Shown here: one piece after another, positions 23,701-34,090 of the stretch | How the letters are laid out: each line of letters opens with the position of its first letter | Position numbering within the stretch: the first letter of the stretch is position 1 | From: Gracilaria domingensis | Lineage: Eukaryota; Rhodophyta; Florideophyceae; Gracilariales; Gracilariaceae | DNA length: 64,000 nt | NCBI GenBank assembly: GCA_022539475.1 | Contig: VCMS01000067.1 | Span: 124,001-188,000, forward strand | Direction of reading: 5' to 3' | Translations under genes and position numbers: made by a program | Notes under the pieces: generated by a model | What the model saw: only the letters and a program-made list of their open reading frames with translations | The model's database searches: none | Told to the model about the DNA's origin: nothing

Positions 23701-23924
23701 ACCGTCGCAGAGTATGGGCTGGCGTCCTGATTGCGTTTTCGCGCCTGTTTCTTTCCAGCTTCTCCAGTTGCCGTAGCAACAGAGGCAGTAGCAACTCGGC
23801 GGTTACGAACATTGTTTAGGGGGATTGGAAAAAGCCGAGATTGTCTTCTGGCCAATGGCGCTCCCCATCTGGACGCAGCCAACGTCGCTCCGTGCCATGC
23901 ACTAACAAAAGCAATTCGTTCCAT
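20766..23924 (-). CDS. Isoleucyl-tRNA synthetase, bacterial type, organellar
   Basis: 1,052 residues. Class I synthetase that charges tRNA-Ile, with an editing domain. The HIGH motif appears as PLHCGHALNK (about 126-135) and KMSKS as IKMSKSIGNVIDP (about 676-688). DGPPFANG, GWDTHGLPIE and WFISIDDFRE are typical of the bacterial branch. The C-terminus has a zinc site, CDRC and CSRC at about residues 1010-1035. The first 60 or so residues are Arg/Ala/Ser-rich with almost no acids, which suits an organelle transit peptide; chloroplast, mitochondrion or both cannot be decided. The ORF extends upstream to 23987 but opens there with GTG; the first ATG is at 23924. A cytosolic IleRS would need a separate gene. 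Confidence 0.92.
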   Translation of the reverse strand: MERIAFVSAWHGATLAASRWGAPLARRQSRLFPIPLNNVRNRRVATASVATATGEAGKKQARKRNQDASPYSATVNLPQTTFEQRANATKKEPQIQKFWSDKSVYERLSRENPGETFVLHDGPPFANGPLHCGHALNKILKDIINKYQLMKGKKAVFVPGWDTHGLPIELKVLQSLKGSERRNLSPVDLRKKARSFALETVDKHIEGMKRFGVWGDWDEPYLTLNPEYEAAQMEVFGIMYAKGYVFRGKKPVHWSPSSRTALAEAELEYPEGHTSRSCYCAFQATSAPDNAPKPISDAIASPNGLALSIWTTTPWTIPANRAVAINVDLEYALVTGLHPKQPDLAIVVAKDLVESTSSKLDKNENVKILSIVKGEDLVGVEYSHPLEDNKVCRVVEGGDYITTDTGTGLVHTAPGHGQEDYLTGLRENLDIVSPVNDAGKFTEEAANGRFAGMPVLGEGNQAVLDALSASNVLLLEESYSHKYPYDWRTKKPTIFRATEQWFISIDDFREDVLKAIENVEWFPATGIKRIRGMVEGRGDWCISRQRAWGVPIPVFYDDSTGTTLMSQDIVNHVKEIIRERGTDAWWELEADELLPEKYRGRNLRKGRDTMDVWFDSGSSWAAVASQRNSLSYPVDLYLEGSDQHRGWFQSSILTSVAAMEKAPYKKVLTHGFVLDEKGIKMSKSIGNVIDPLKVISGGNNKKKEPPYGSDVLRLWVSSVDYSSDIMIGPSILKQVADVYKKLRNTLRYMLGNIHDFVPAKHEVSYDSLPSLDRYILSRMMSLTDEVEAAYDSFSFFKVYQALQRFAVVDLSNFYLDIAKDRLYIPAPDSFRRRSCQTVIASMLENFARALAPIVSHTAEDLWQNMPYVPCSMNSSFPQASSVYEAGWFERRSEWVNVDKEVMDDWAVVLEARDAVNKVLEAARAAKTLGASMEASVKIFAADPADAATLRKMVVCPNDVDSLKRAFIVSDVEVTSTADLVTQCAHMNTNGKDGQVRFVVGIDKASAPKCDRCWHYDDTVGTHFDHPLLCSRCNEAVVEMGFSSVPTEQSGVV

Positions 23925-24580
23925 CTTAATTGACTTGCTGTCCTTCTCACATCGAAGAACGCAGCTTCGGTAGAGGTTTACGTGCACTTAAGGATGTAAC
24001 CTGTGCAGAGCATCAATGTGAAGTGATCAAAACTGCTCACCTGTGCTAATTCAACCAAGTTGTTACAAAGGGCTGTGATGAGCTCGACGAATAATCTCAA
24101 TGACATTGGTCAAGAACGATGAGCCAAAACCCGAAGCCAAAAGTTTTAATTTGTAATAAATCCGTTTTATACTTCGAGCACATATAAAGGCATGCTGCTC
24201 CTTTTCATCAGTGCGTTCCATCCCAATGTCTCCGTTAACTTCATGTCGCAAATGAAGTTTACCCGAAAGCTGTCGACAAAACGCTTTCCTAACACGCCAT
24301 CCATCCCAAGGCTCAACTCATTTTGACGGAAGTAAGAACAAACTCTGGGGACATTTCGAGCTGCTCTGTGGAGCCTGAATAACTAGGGCTTCGTAACAGA
24401 ACGTTGCAATTCAAACAGGCTATCCTTGTTAGCTTCCAGCGTGCTGCTGCACACTTTATATGCCAGATTGAGTTTTCAAACTATCTTAATTACTGATTTT
24501 TGTTGCTCTCGTTCTAAAGTTACTATCGGAGACAGCAACAGAACTTATTCAAGAAGTCTGAAGAGTGAATTGTGAGAAGA
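23925..24580. promoter_or_regulatory. Divergent promoter region of IleRS and KIN17
   Basis: A 656-bp gap between two genes transcribed away from each other. It is A/T-richer than the genes and has no coding frame of note. Both transcription starts should lie here. Confidence 0.4.
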
Positions 24581-25762
24581 ATGGGAAACGATGGTTTCTT
24601 GACAGCGAAGGCAATATCTAAGCGGATAAAAGCTAAGGGTCTTGGGCGCTTAAGATGGTATTGCCAAATGTGTGAAAAGCAATGCAGAGATGAGAACGGC
24701 TTCAAATGTCATACAAAGAGCGCTGGACATCAACGCCAACTTACAATGTTTGCGGAGAATCCATCGGATTTTATAAACCGCTTCTCAGAAACTTTTCGAA
24801 AAGAGTTTTTGCTTGTGCTCCGACAAAGGTATGGCACTAACTTTGTTCATGCAAATACCGTTTACCAAGAGTATATTAAGGACCGAGATCACGTACATAT
24901 GAACGCTACAAAATGGACGACTCTGACCGCCTTTGTGAAAGAGTTAGGGAAGGAAGGTCTTTGTCGCGTAGAAGACAGAGAAGATGGGTGGTGGGTGGCA
25001 TACCTTGCTAGAGAAAACTTTGAAAAAGAGCGGCGGGCAAAAGAAATGCGTTCTCACACATTGGAAAGCGAAGAAAGAGCTGCACTGATTTTGCGAAATC
25101 AAGTCAGCCATGCGAGAACCACCGGAGGAACCCGAAGAAAACCCACTGAGGATGAAGGCCTCGACGATGGGGATGCGAAACCTGTCAGCATTACAATGTC
25201 GAAAAAGGCTGGGAAACGGAAAGCTATCGGTCCTCCGCCAAATGCGATTAAGTCCCGCTTCTTCTCAAGAATAGATGAAAACGAATCTTCAGCCAAACAG
25301 AAGCGAATACGATCAGGAAGATGGGCCGGATTTGAGGACGCAGAACCCACAACTGCGGCAAAGACAGGGGAAAGTGATACAGATGATGAAAATCCTTCAC
25401 CAAGCGCTGGAGCTGACATTCCGTGGCTTCATGTGGATACCCTGGTTAAGATCACCAACACGGACCTTGCGGACGGGGCATTCGTCGGAAAGAAAGGTCG
25501 TGTGGTGAAGATTATAGACGGCTTCGGAGCAAGAGTACAATTAGCAGACTCTGGAACGGTTCTTGAATTAGACCAGGACGACCTCGAAACAGTCATTCCC
25601 AAACCGGGGGGCATCGTTTACTTGCTACGTGGTACCTACCGTGGCAAAAAAGCTGTCGTGAGGTCAATAGATATAGACAAGTTCAGCGTTCGCGTGGAGC
25701 TTCTTGATACGAATGAAGAGCTTTCAGGTATAGAGTACGAGGCGGTTTCTCGTGCAGCTTAA
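24581..25762 (+). CDS. KIN: KIN17 DNA/RNA-binding protein
   Basis: 393 residues. KIN17 is a conserved nuclear protein linked to DNA replication, repair and pre-mRNA splicing. The N-terminus is diagnostic: GFLTAKAISKRIKAKG, then a C2H2 zinc finger (WYCQMCEKQC ... FKCHTKSAGH, about residues 22-48) and the KIN17 winged-helix region (FLLVLRQRYGTNFVHAN...). A basic middle part holds likely nuclear signals (KKAGKRK at about 206). Two KOW/SH3-like modules close the protein (VGKKGRVVKI and YRGKKAVVRSIDIDKF, about 295-390). I use the ATG at 24581, which gives the family's usual MG start; the frame also opens at a GTG nine bases earlier. It is slightly shorter than vertebrate KIN17 and intronless. Confidence 0.92.
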   Translation: MGNDGFLTAKAISKRIKAKGLGRLRWYCQMCEKQCRDENGFKCHTKSAGHQRQLTMFAENPSDFINRFSETFRKEFLLVLRQRYGTNFVHANTVYQEYIKDRDHVHMNATKWTTLTAFVKELGKEGLCRVEDREDGWWVAYLARENFEKERRAKEMRSHTLESEERAALILRNQVSHARTTGGTRRKPTEDEGLDDGDAKPVSITMSKKAGKRKAIGPPPNAIKSRFFSRIDENESSAKQKRIRSGRWAGFEDAEPTTAAKTGESDTDDENPSPSAGADIPWLHVDTLVKITNTDLADGAFVGKKGRVVKIIDGFGARVQLADSGTVLELDQDDLETVIPKPGGIVYLLRGTYRGKKAVVRSIDIDKFSVRVELLDTNEELSGIEYEAVSRAA

Positions 25763-26311
25763 CTTTTGCAGCCAGGAGGACTTGAGAATCACGCAGAGTT
25801 GAGTAGACAGCCCGAAGCGGCTATTGTGATATTCGAAGCTTTTATATGAAACAGCGTGCCGCATATGACATTCAGTCAGCGCGAAGCTGAAAAGCTTACG
25901 CGAAATCTGCTACATTAGCTTTTGTCTTCCACGCTCCCCAATGTATAGAACATATTGTGCGCAGCGAGAGAATTACAACTGATACAAGTAGAAATCAAGA
26001 AACAGAGGCATAAAGACGAACATATATGTGTCAACCAATGCATCTGACCTTGGTTCATGGAATAACACCCGGTGTTAGTCTCTCCTTCCCATATGCTTCT
26101 CCTGCAACGCTCACTTGGTACATTTTGGGCTTCAAAAGCAAACTTATTTCCACGACATTCTTCCCTTGATTCTGCAAAGAGGAGCCTTTGCAGATACTTG
26201 CAACCCAGGCATACTATCTGCGACAGTGGCATATCATGCTGAAGACATTCTGTTCAATTCTAGCCATATAAGCAATCTACCCGTGGTGCTTTAGGTGGAA
26301 TGCAGAATGCG
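25763..26311. other. Convergent intergenic region
   Basis: Lies between the 3' ends of KIN17 and the glycosyltransferase gene. It should contain both 3' UTRs. The minus-strand frame at 25915-26232 shows no motif. Confidence 0.4.
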
Positions 26312-28180
26312 TCATTCTGCTGTTGCCTTCTCAAAGATCTCCACTACTTTTTCGGAAAGATATGTGAGCATTTGGTCCCGTTTTGATGTTCGGATACCAG
26401 TGACGAAGAATGATTCCAGTTGCTTCACTTTCGCTCTATCTGATCCGGATTCAGGAATTGGCATTTCGAATCTTCTGTGAACACTACCAGCTGTATCATT
26501 CTTGTATTCCCCGAAATAAATCGGTTCAGGAACATAGACTTCTTTCCGAACATCAATTCCTTGATTAGAGATGATAGAGGCTACGAAAGTTTGAGTTCCA
26601 AGATTTTCCAAAACCGTGTCAAGGCATGCGGCTACGTTAGCGTTGAAATCACATACCTGTGGATGCCATCGATGCCACAGGTTCGGCTCTACTGAACGAA
26701 ATATCGTGTACTGCCAGACATTGGCGAACTCGCTGTACAACGCAATGTCTTCCCCACCCCATCCGATAAAAACTTTTCGTTTGAGTTCTGAGTCCCACGC
26801 TTTTCGACTTCTGAAATCACTATTATACACACAGACCATCCCGTATGCCCCGCTTCGCCAATAGCCGTGTTCTTTAGATACTGTCGTTCCGTATGGATAA
26901 AGACTGTACAAGACTGGATAGTAAACCTGATGTCCTTTCTCCGTGTTGTATCTGCAATTGTCAAAGAAATCTTTGTGAATTTCAACGTCAACATCACAGA
27001 AGAAGAGCAAGCCCTCGGGTGGTACGTGGTTAGTTCCTTCGTATAAGGCTTGAGCCCTAGAAAAGTTCCCCCGCATATCGCCTGGACTTTGGACTATTTG
27101 AATGTGGTTCCCCTCTCCCAGACTTCCAACAGTGATATTAAGGTCAAGCTGGTCTAGGATAAGTTGGGCGTCATCGACATGCCCCTGACCACCGAAGATG
27201 GATAATATGATTCGCATGTTGACTCCTTCATCCAACAATCTCCTGACATTAGCATAGAATTTCCGAAGCATGTCAGTACGTCCCGAATACGGCACGACAA
27301 CGTAAACAGGTTCTTCGTCCAGCAGAATATTGTCGTCCATTGCAACGTCACAAAACTTCTGAGTGAAACCTCTACGCATTGTCATTGATGCCCGTTTCTT
27401 GGAGATTTCCGCAGTCTCAGTATCGTTCTGCTTCCGAAGGGATATCCAACTGTTCAGTTTATACTCCAATCCCCAAAACGGATTAATTCGCACGTATATG
27501 TTTCCAGGGATAAGATCTATGAGTTGCCATTCCGTGTCATTCTTGTAGTGGCCTTCGAGCACAGAGAAGGTTAAGGCTTTGGTCAGATTGATCTCTCTCA
27601 GCCATTGTTTCCGACAAACAACCGCAGGGCACGCAAAATCGCTTGCTTCAGTGTAGTACCATTCGTTTTGTACAAGACTCCAAACTGTCGCATTGTGGCC
27701 GCGGCGGTCCTTGGCGCGATCATCACGATAAAAGCAGACCTCTTCTAGTGGCGACCAATGATCAATCGAACACGGTTGTGGTTTGCATTCCTGCGAGCTA
27801 CCAAAAAGCCCAAAACGTCTTCGGGTCAGACTCACAGATTGTGTACCAAGTGCGTCTGCGGCAGTTACCTGTTTTTCGTTGATATCGCTTTTCTTCTGAG
27901 AATTCCCAAAGCTTTCTTCTCCTGTGCCATATTGAGTCCATGAAGATTCCCTAGAAGATGAACGAAGTTCTTCGATAGCGTATGTCTTCGCAGCCAATTT
28001 CGAATACAGGAAAACAATCATCAAAGCCTCTAGCACCGCAATGAGTCGCACAAAGTTTTTTCGAGTTGCTACTTTGGGTCCCAGGATAAATTGCAGTTGT
28101 TTCAACCATCTCTGACGTTGATGAGAGACTCGTTTGGAAGAGTCCGTGCCACTCGACGTAGTTCTACTAGTCTTCGGCAT
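26312..28180 (-). CDS. CSGalNAcT-like type II Golgi glycosyltransferase
   Basis: 622 residues. Short basic tail, one membrane anchor (LIAVLEALMIVFLYSKL, about residues 43-60), a stem, then a catalytic domain like animal chondroitin N-acetylgalactosaminyltransferases. Visible hallmarks are VYVVVPYSGR (about 297), the metal-binding DxD in LLFFCDVDVEI (about 388-398), YWRSGAYGM (about 443), GWGGEDIAL (about 471-479) and LWHRWHP (about 501). In animals such enzymes add GalNAc or GlcA to growing chondroitin. A red alga could use a relative for matrix galactans or for protein-linked glycans; the substrate is inference. The ORF reaches 28237 but opens with TTG, so I use the first ATG. It ends in TGA. 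It lies 276 bp downstream of the dynamin gene on the same strand. Confidence 0.85.
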   Translation of the reverse strand: MPKTSRTTSSGTDSSKRVSHQRQRWLKQLQFILGPKVATRKNFVRLIAVLEALMIVFLYSKLAAKTYAIEELRSSSRESSWTQYGTGEESFGNSQKKSDINEKQVTAADALGTQSVSLTRRRFGLFGSSQECKPQPCSIDHWSPLEEVCFYRDDRAKDRRGHNATVWSLVQNEWYYTEASDFACPAVVCRKQWLREINLTKALTFSVLEGHYKNDTEWQLIDLIPGNIYVRINPFWGLEYKLNSWISLRKQNDTETAEISKKRASMTMRRGFTQKFCDVAMDDNILLDEEPVYVVVPYSGRTDMLRKFYANVRRLLDEGVNMRIILSIFGGQGHVDDAQLILDQLDLNITVGSLGEGNHIQIVQSPGDMRGNFSRAQALYEGTNHVPPEGLLFFCDVDVEIHKDFFDNCRYNTEKGHQVYYPVLYSLYPYGTTVSKEHGYWRSGAYGMVCVYNSDFRSRKAWDSELKRKVFIGWGGEDIALYSEFANVWQYTIFRSVEPNLWHRWHPQVCDFNANVAACLDTVLENLGTQTFVASIISNQGIDVRKEVYVPEPIYFGEYKNDTAGSVHRRFEMPIPESGSDRAKVKQLESFFVTGIRTSKRDQMLTYLSEKVVEIFEKATAE

Positions 28181-28456
28181 GGCACGCACCTTTCCAATAT
28201 GTTTTTCACACTTCTTTTCCCACGCCAGAGAAAGCAAACTAGAAGGAGTGTTGTCAGCAATAACATCATTGGGGTAGACGGTTAACCTCTAACTTTCTGA
28301 AGTAAGGCCCGGGCAGCGTCTTCGATTTGTTTGATGGACCACAGAATGCACTCTGGTACAGCGAGTTTAATCGCCTTGATTGCGGTGTGATGATAGTACC
28401 GTTTTACATACTGTTCGCGTCGATTTTATTTTGGCCTTGGTTTGCTCGAGCTGAAT

Positions 28457-30481
28457 TCAACTTGCTATTAGTTCTAAGCGTCGCAGAGAGTCCTTCAGTT
28501 TGTCGCGTCGCTTCTTGAGAGTAACGCGAATTTCGCGGATATTCGATTTCTCTTGAATGAGGTCATTCAATCTGCGATGATCATCAAAGTCTTCCGAAAG
28601 CTCACGATAGAAGTACTTGTGCACTTGATAAATTAGTTTGTCCCGAACGACCATCGGAATTACGTCGAACAGCCTTCGTAAAGCGACACGAACATACATA
28701 TAGATTGACAATTGCAAGTTGTAGTGTCCATCTTCAGGTGAGTTGCTCTCAGAGGCGGCCCACCGTTGCAAAAAATCTTGATCAATGCCAGCGGCAATCA
28801 CTTCGTTGTAGAGCTCTGATGGCTGAAATTCTACTGACCGCGGGCTCTCGGAGCCGCTTCCATCTGAAGAGCTGGGCTCCGTCGGGCTTTGAGTTTCATT
28901 CATATGCCCATTCCTGATGTTTTGTACAACGATTCTGGTCTTCCTTATAGTTTCTAAGTAGTCGGCCGCTTGGGTGAATGGATTCGATGACTCTGCGACA
29001 ATGAGGGAATTGGTTACTTCCAAAGCTTCACGTCTAGCCTTCCTCAAGATTTCGTCAACTTTTTCGACCAAAGCAATCTGTAACTTTGGATATTGCTGCC
29101 CAGCTTCAGTTGACGCCAAAACCCTCTCATACACAGAGAGCATGTACGCTTTAACCTGATTGATGAGGTCTCCCACGTTTTTCTCCACCAAACCGTTGAA
29201 AAGCAACTTCTGTACTTGGTCGTGCAAAACGGGGTGATCAGCCTGGAAGTTTGGAAGAGTGTGGCCTACTGATTCAGAAACCGCTCGAGCCACTACCTCT
29301 TTATAATGACATCCTAGATAGTTGGGAAGATCGTCGTTGATACCACTCCCGAAAGCAATTAGCTTCTCATATGTTCTGGCAGCCACATTATAATCCTTTT
29401 CTCGAACCTTTTCAGCGCGAATGAGGCTTGTCATTGTATCTTGGACACTGCTAAGGGTCGATCTGAGAATACTGCGCTGTTCACGCTCAGTTTCGGGTAC
29501 TCTGCCCATTGACTCAAGTTCCGTTTCTATCTTTTGAATTTTATCACGTACCGCCTTCTTTGTCTTCGGGATAAACGCATCCACGAGCTCGCTTTGAAGC
29601 TCGACAATTTTCTTCGTCAAAGCCACATATCCCTTTTGAGTCGGATCAAGTTGTTTCAATAGGGAATGATTAGAAAACATATTCCGCTCGGCCTCGTCTA
29701 TGTTTATGTTTTCTTCACCCGGTCCCCTGTTCCGAACTGCAACGAATCCTAACTTCAGTTTTATGTCATTCGGACCAGTCATTCTCATTTTGCGCAAAAA
29801 GTATGAGCTTTCAGAAACCATATCGCACTTGGTCACGACGCCAATTGTCCGATTACCCTCTTTGTCACACTCCATAGCAATTTTGAGGGCTTCTGCGTTT
29901 GAAAAATCTTCAACAGCCGGAATAACAACAAGAATTATCGTGTTAGGATTGCTTACGTATTGCCGAACCATCGAAACCGTTTCTTCGTGGATATCAAAAT
30001 TTTGGTTCTTCGGGTCCATGTACGTTATGCCTGGGAGATCAATTAAGCTGAACACAGGGCCTTCTTTGCGAATATACCGAATGTAAACAGGTTCATTCTT
30101 GACCGAAAAGTTGCTGTTTTCTAGGTCCATCGTCATGGCCATTATTCTGTTCTCTAGCACTGCCATAGAATCACACTCAAGAGGATTTCTGAACGCTGCG
30201 TCCCTCGAAACATAAATGCGCGAACCATTGATACTGGGGTCGGTCTGCAAGCTAACAATTGCGGGTAGTCTTGTGCAAGTGTTCTCAGCTCTTGGAAACG
30301 ATATGCCTGTTAAGCGCTGGAGCACGGAAGATTTCCCGGCTGATTGCGCGCCAACTACAACGATGCCAGGGCATTCTATTTTTTCCTCGGCAAGTTCGGA
30401 GCGAAGTTCCTCAATGAGGCCAAGTTTCTGGCCAAGATGACGATTGTACTCATCATCGAACTTGCTTCGAACTTGAGGCAT
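28457..30481 (-). CDS. Dynamin-family large GTPase (Mx/DRP-like)
   Basis: 674 residues. The GTPase domain is complete: P-loop GAQSAGKSS (about 44-52), switch I Thr in CTRLP (about 69), DLPG (about 146-149) and TKCD (about 213-216; the usual form is TKLD). A middle/stalk domain follows, and the last 100 or so residues look like a GTPase effector domain. There is no PH domain and no proline-rich tail, so it resembles Mx and plant DRP4/DRP5-like short dynamins rather than endocytic dynamin. Such proteins assemble into rings that divide or remodel membranes; which membrane is unknown. A Ser/Glu/Pro-rich insert (about 525-545) sits in the place of the PH-domain loop. The ATG at 30481 fits the family start. 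Confidence 0.9.
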   Translation of the reverse strand: MPQVRSKFDDEYNRHLGQKLGLIEELRSELAEEKIECPGIVVVGAQSAGKSSVLQRLTGISFPRAENTCTRLPAIVSLQTDPSINGSRIYVSRDAAFRNPLECDSMAVLENRIMAMTMDLENSNFSVKNEPVYIRYIRKEGPVFSLIDLPGITYMDPKNQNFDIHEETVSMVRQYVSNPNTIILVVIPAVEDFSNAEALKIAMECDKEGNRTIGVVTKCDMVSESSYFLRKMRMTGPNDIKLKLGFVAVRNRGPGEENINIDEAERNMFSNHSLLKQLDPTQKGYVALTKKIVELQSELVDAFIPKTKKAVRDKIQKIETELESMGRVPETEREQRSILRSTLSSVQDTMTSLIRAEKVREKDYNVAARTYEKLIAFGSGINDDLPNYLGCHYKEVVARAVSESVGHTLPNFQADHPVLHDQVQKLLFNGLVEKNVGDLINQVKAYMLSVYERVLASTEAGQQYPKLQIALVEKVDEILRKARREALEVTNSLIVAESSNPFTQAADYLETIRKTRIVVQNIRNGHMNETQSPTEPSSSDGSGSESPRSVEFQPSELYNEVIAAGIDQDFLQRWAASESNSPEDGHYNLQLSIYMYVRVALRRLFDVIPMVVRDKLIYQVHKYFYRELSEDFDDHRRLNDLIQEKSNIREIRVTLKKRRDKLKDSLRRLELIAS

Positions 30482-31841
30482 TGTGCGGCGTTCAGGTTTG
30501 AAAAAGAGAAAAATGATGAAAGTGACTGAGTTGCCTTCCTAGAACACTTGATAAGATCAGAGAATAGAAAGATGCATTGAAGCACAGCAATAATACGAGG
30601 GTTGTGAGGGACAAAAGAACTGATGTGAAGCAAATGACTCAAAGTGCGAAATAAAGCGCTTCTCGGTGTGCTTGAAGTTTGTAGAACGGTTCGATCCACT
30701 GCTGAGGTTCTGTTATGTAACTATGATGCAACGTTACGTGCTAAGCATGATGACATGAGTTTGAATACACCTGTTTCGATTTTGCGCAAATCGCCATTCG
30801 CTGGAGAGCATATCTCGTGGCTCATATTTACGGTTGTTTCTGTGTACATTGCAGAATGCACGAAGCGAACCGTTATGTGCTATCTCATCAACGAGTCAAT
30901 ACTCGGGCTCACTCGTGCTCAAATGAGCTTGGCACGGGAAAGTTGGCACGTGATTGCGTCACCGACAAGATCTAACCGCAGTCTTAAACAAGTGTGACGG
31001 CATGAGAGCAGCGCACATAATCGGAAGCATAAGCTAGCTGGAGACAAGTGAAAGTGGACCGGCAGAAGTTACGTGACGGCATGATCGGAATGCAAGATGG
31101 GCCACTTGATCGATTTCTGTGACTCAGGAAAAGGGCACAGAGACAATATTCAATCTGATCATGTCATATGGAGAAATGTGACTGTCACTGACTGGCTGCA
31201 CCAATGGGCCCATGTGATGATAATGTTCGGCATGGCGACAATCGTCAGAAGGTGGCGATAACAAGTGCCGCAGTATGATGGCCCTTCATTGATTCAACAC
31301 CTGTGTGGTGATTTATCTCGGGCGCAAGCTTTGCAGGGAGAGCGATCTATCTGACGGCGCTGTCGAAGAATGCCTCCTCCAATCGCCAGACGCGCGCTCG
31401 CCTTCGCCGCATTTCCAACGCGCCTTCCGCGCTGCTCAGCAGTGATGCCGCGCTGGGACACCCTCGACACGCAAAGCTTTGCCCCGCAGAGCAGCAGGGG
31501 ATTGCGAGCAGCAGGTAGAAGGCTAACCTTTTACACGCTCTGTACCGATGGTATTTCGCTCCCGCACTCGGCAGAGCAGCAAGAGGGCTTCATAATTTGA
31601 GTAACACGGTGCAGCCTCTGGCTGGAAAGCGAGACACGTGTACGGAACTGGCTATTAAACGGCCAATCAACTCGTCACAAGTGTCACACGCGCACGTGCT
31701 CCCACTGATCCGGAGCGGGCGACGGCGACTGCGACGGCGACGGCGACGGCGACGGCGCGGTTATATGGCGGCTTCATAGCCGACCCGCTTCAACGCACAC
31801 CCCTCTCGAACGTTCGCAGGCGCACAGTTTGAAGAAGCAAG
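30482..31841. promoter_or_regulatory. Divergent upstream region of dynamin and DEAD-box helicase
   Basis: 1.36 kb between divergent genes. The phrase GTGACGGCATGA occurs twice (near 30995 and 31073). A CGACGG hexamer run (about 31716-31757) is followed by TTATAT at 31761-31766, about 75 bp before the helicase ATG and a possible TATA element. The frame at 31370-31600 shows no recognisable domain. Confidence 0.4.
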
Positions 31842-34090
31842 ATGGGTGTCGAAACTTTGGTCAAGCACGAGATGGCTTTAGCCGAGCAAGAAGAGCCTGT
31901 CAAGTCGGACTCCAAGAAATCCAAGTCTGACCGCAAGGAACGGAAGAAGGACAAGAAAGAAAAGCGACTCAAGAAGGAGAAGGAGAAGGATAAGAAGGAG
32001 CGGAAGAAAAGAAGCGGAAACGAGAGGCCTCCTCTTCGTCAGTGGAACATGGCTCAAATCGTTCCTCTCCAGATCACGTTCTCGATGCCACCGCGCTTTA
32101 TGACGACCAACAACGCCCCTCCAAGAAGGTAAAGCGCGAAGAAGACAGCTTTGCGCAACACCGCGGAGAACCCGCGATGGACGACATTGCCGAAGACACC
32201 AACATCGGCCTCGGAGAGCAGGTCAAGCCCAAAGTTGATTCCAACCATGTCGATGCATTTGGTATGTCGCAAACCACAGTCAACGCCCTCAAAGAAAAGG
32301 ACATCAACTCACTTTTTGAAATCCAGGCTGCGACGTACAAGTTGCTGCGCATGGAGCGCAAGGACATTATCGGCCGAGCTCGAACCGGCTCCGGCAAGAC
32401 GCTTGCGTTTGTGTTGCCCATCATCGAAACTCTCGTCGCAGACAACATGACGCGAGTGCGCTCGCACGAGAAGCCGCTGGTGTTGTGTTTGGCGCCCACT
32501 CGCGAACTTGCGCAACAGGTTCATCGAGATTTTGAGTGGATTGCAGCCGGTCACCGAATCTCGACAACGTGCTTCACGGGCGGAACACCCAAGTATCCAC
32601 AAAAGGGTGAATTACGGCGTGGGGTAGATGTGTTGGTTGGGACGCCTGGACGTATCATTGATCATCTAGATGATGGCGCCCTATCGCTTGCCGGCGTGCA
32701 GTTTGTCGTGCTTGATGAAGCGGATGAGATGCTTTCAATGGGCTTTCAAGAAGACGTGGAGCGTATCTTGAGTGCGTGCACCACGTCGAAAATGAAGCAG
32801 ACCCTGTTGTTTTCCGCGACGATTCCGCGGTGGGTGAAGGGCCTGGCCCAGAAGTACATGCGTGAAGGCGCGACGGTCACGGTTGATACTGTGTCCAACG
32901 AGAAGAACAGGACGAACGCGTCCATCAAGCATCTGGCGTTGGCGTGCCCGCCGACCGAACGTGCCTCCACCATGGCGGACGTTGCCAAAATCTACAGCGG
33001 TGCGCAGGGCAAAACCATCATCTTCACGGACACCAAGGTTGAGGCAAATGAGCTGGCGGAGGAGAAGATGCTGGTGAATGCGCTGGGCGCCGTGGGAGTT
33101 TTGCACGGTGACATCCCACAAAGCCAGAGGGAACGAACGCTGGCGTCGTATCGAGAGGGACGAATCCGCGTGCTGGTGGCCACTGACGTGGCGGCAAGAG
33201 GGCTCGATATCAAGGCGGTGGACCTGGTGTTGCAGACGCATCCCCCCAGCAATTATGAAACTTATATCCATCGTTCGGGCCGTACTGGGCGCGCGGGGAA
33301 GAGCGGGACGTGCGTGACGCTGTACTCGCTGAAGGAAAAGTTCTTGATTGGGCTGATTGAACACAAGGCCGGGGTCAAATTTGAGCGCGGTCGACCGCCG
33401 CAGGTGGGCGACGTGGTGCGCGCCAGCGCGGCGGATACGGCCAAGCTGATGGGCGCAGTTCACGAGGACAATGTGAGACTGTTCAGAGAGGTGGCGAGAA
33501 AGGTGCTGACGCAGTTTGGGGGTGAAGAGGACGCGGCGGAGCGGGCGCTTGCGGCGTCGCTGGCGTGCATGGCAGGGTACAACAGTGAGCGGTTCAAGTC
33601 GCGCTCGCTGCTGTCTGGGTTTGAGGGGTACCGGGCGGCGGTGCTGACGAGCGATCGGGAGTTTGGGCACGCCGGACAGGCGTTTGGGGCGGTGAAACGG
33701 GCGCTGGGCGAGGAGTGGGGCATGAAGATGAGGGGCACGGCGGTGTGCAAGGACCGTCGAAAGGCGGTGTTCGACGTGCCCGACGAGCTGGCGGAGGAGG
33801 TGTGCCGGAGGGGGGCGCAGCTGGGCAGGGGGTGTGGCATTGAGGTGGTGGAGGAGATGCCCGAGCTGGAGGAGGAGAAGTTTGACGTGCGGGACGCGAT
33901 GAACCGCGTGTACGAGCGCAAGCAGATGCAGCGGCGCAAATGGGGCGGCGGTGGCGGCGGTGGTGGCGGTGGACGTGGGTGGTCTGGCGGCGGCGGCGGC
34001 GGACGCGGCTCGCACGGCGGCGGCAACGGCGGGTACCGGTCGTCGTACGGCGGCGGTGGGCGCTCGTCGCGGAGGGGATGGGGCGGGTAG
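31842..34090 (+). CDS. DEAD-box RNA helicase, DDX21/RH7 type, one apparent frameshift
   Basis: About 750 codons once one base is allowed for: the span is 2,249 nt, two more than a multiple of three. The frame started by ATG 31842 encodes a Lys/Glu/Asp-rich leader; at the A-run near 32004-32010 reading must move to the frame that holds the rest, as if one A were missing. The helicase core is complete: FGMSQTTVNAL and the Q motif, ARTGSGKT, PTRELA, TPGR, VLDEADEM, SAT, ARGLD, HRSGRTGR. A GUCT domain follows (about residues 560-660) and the tail is a Gly/Arg-rich RGG-like segment. That order is shared by DDX21/DDX50, plant nucleolar RH7 and plastid RH3. The Lys-rich leader favours a nucleolar role in rRNA processing. 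An alternative start at 32176 would skip the leader. Confidence 0.85.
33940..34090 (+). repeat. GGCGGT-type repeats encoding the glycine-rich tail
   Basis: Runs of GGCGGTGGC and GGCGGCGGC encode Gly-rich stretches broken by single Arg, Trp, Ser or Tyr residues. Such tails bind RNA in DDX21-like helicases. This is where the extremely GC-rich segment starts. Confidence 0.7.

Noticed and set aside
31370-31600. 76-residue ORF upstream of the helicase resembling a transit peptide
   Set aside because: No downstream domain, no conserved motif, and it lies in a promoter region with repeats; not enough to call a gene.
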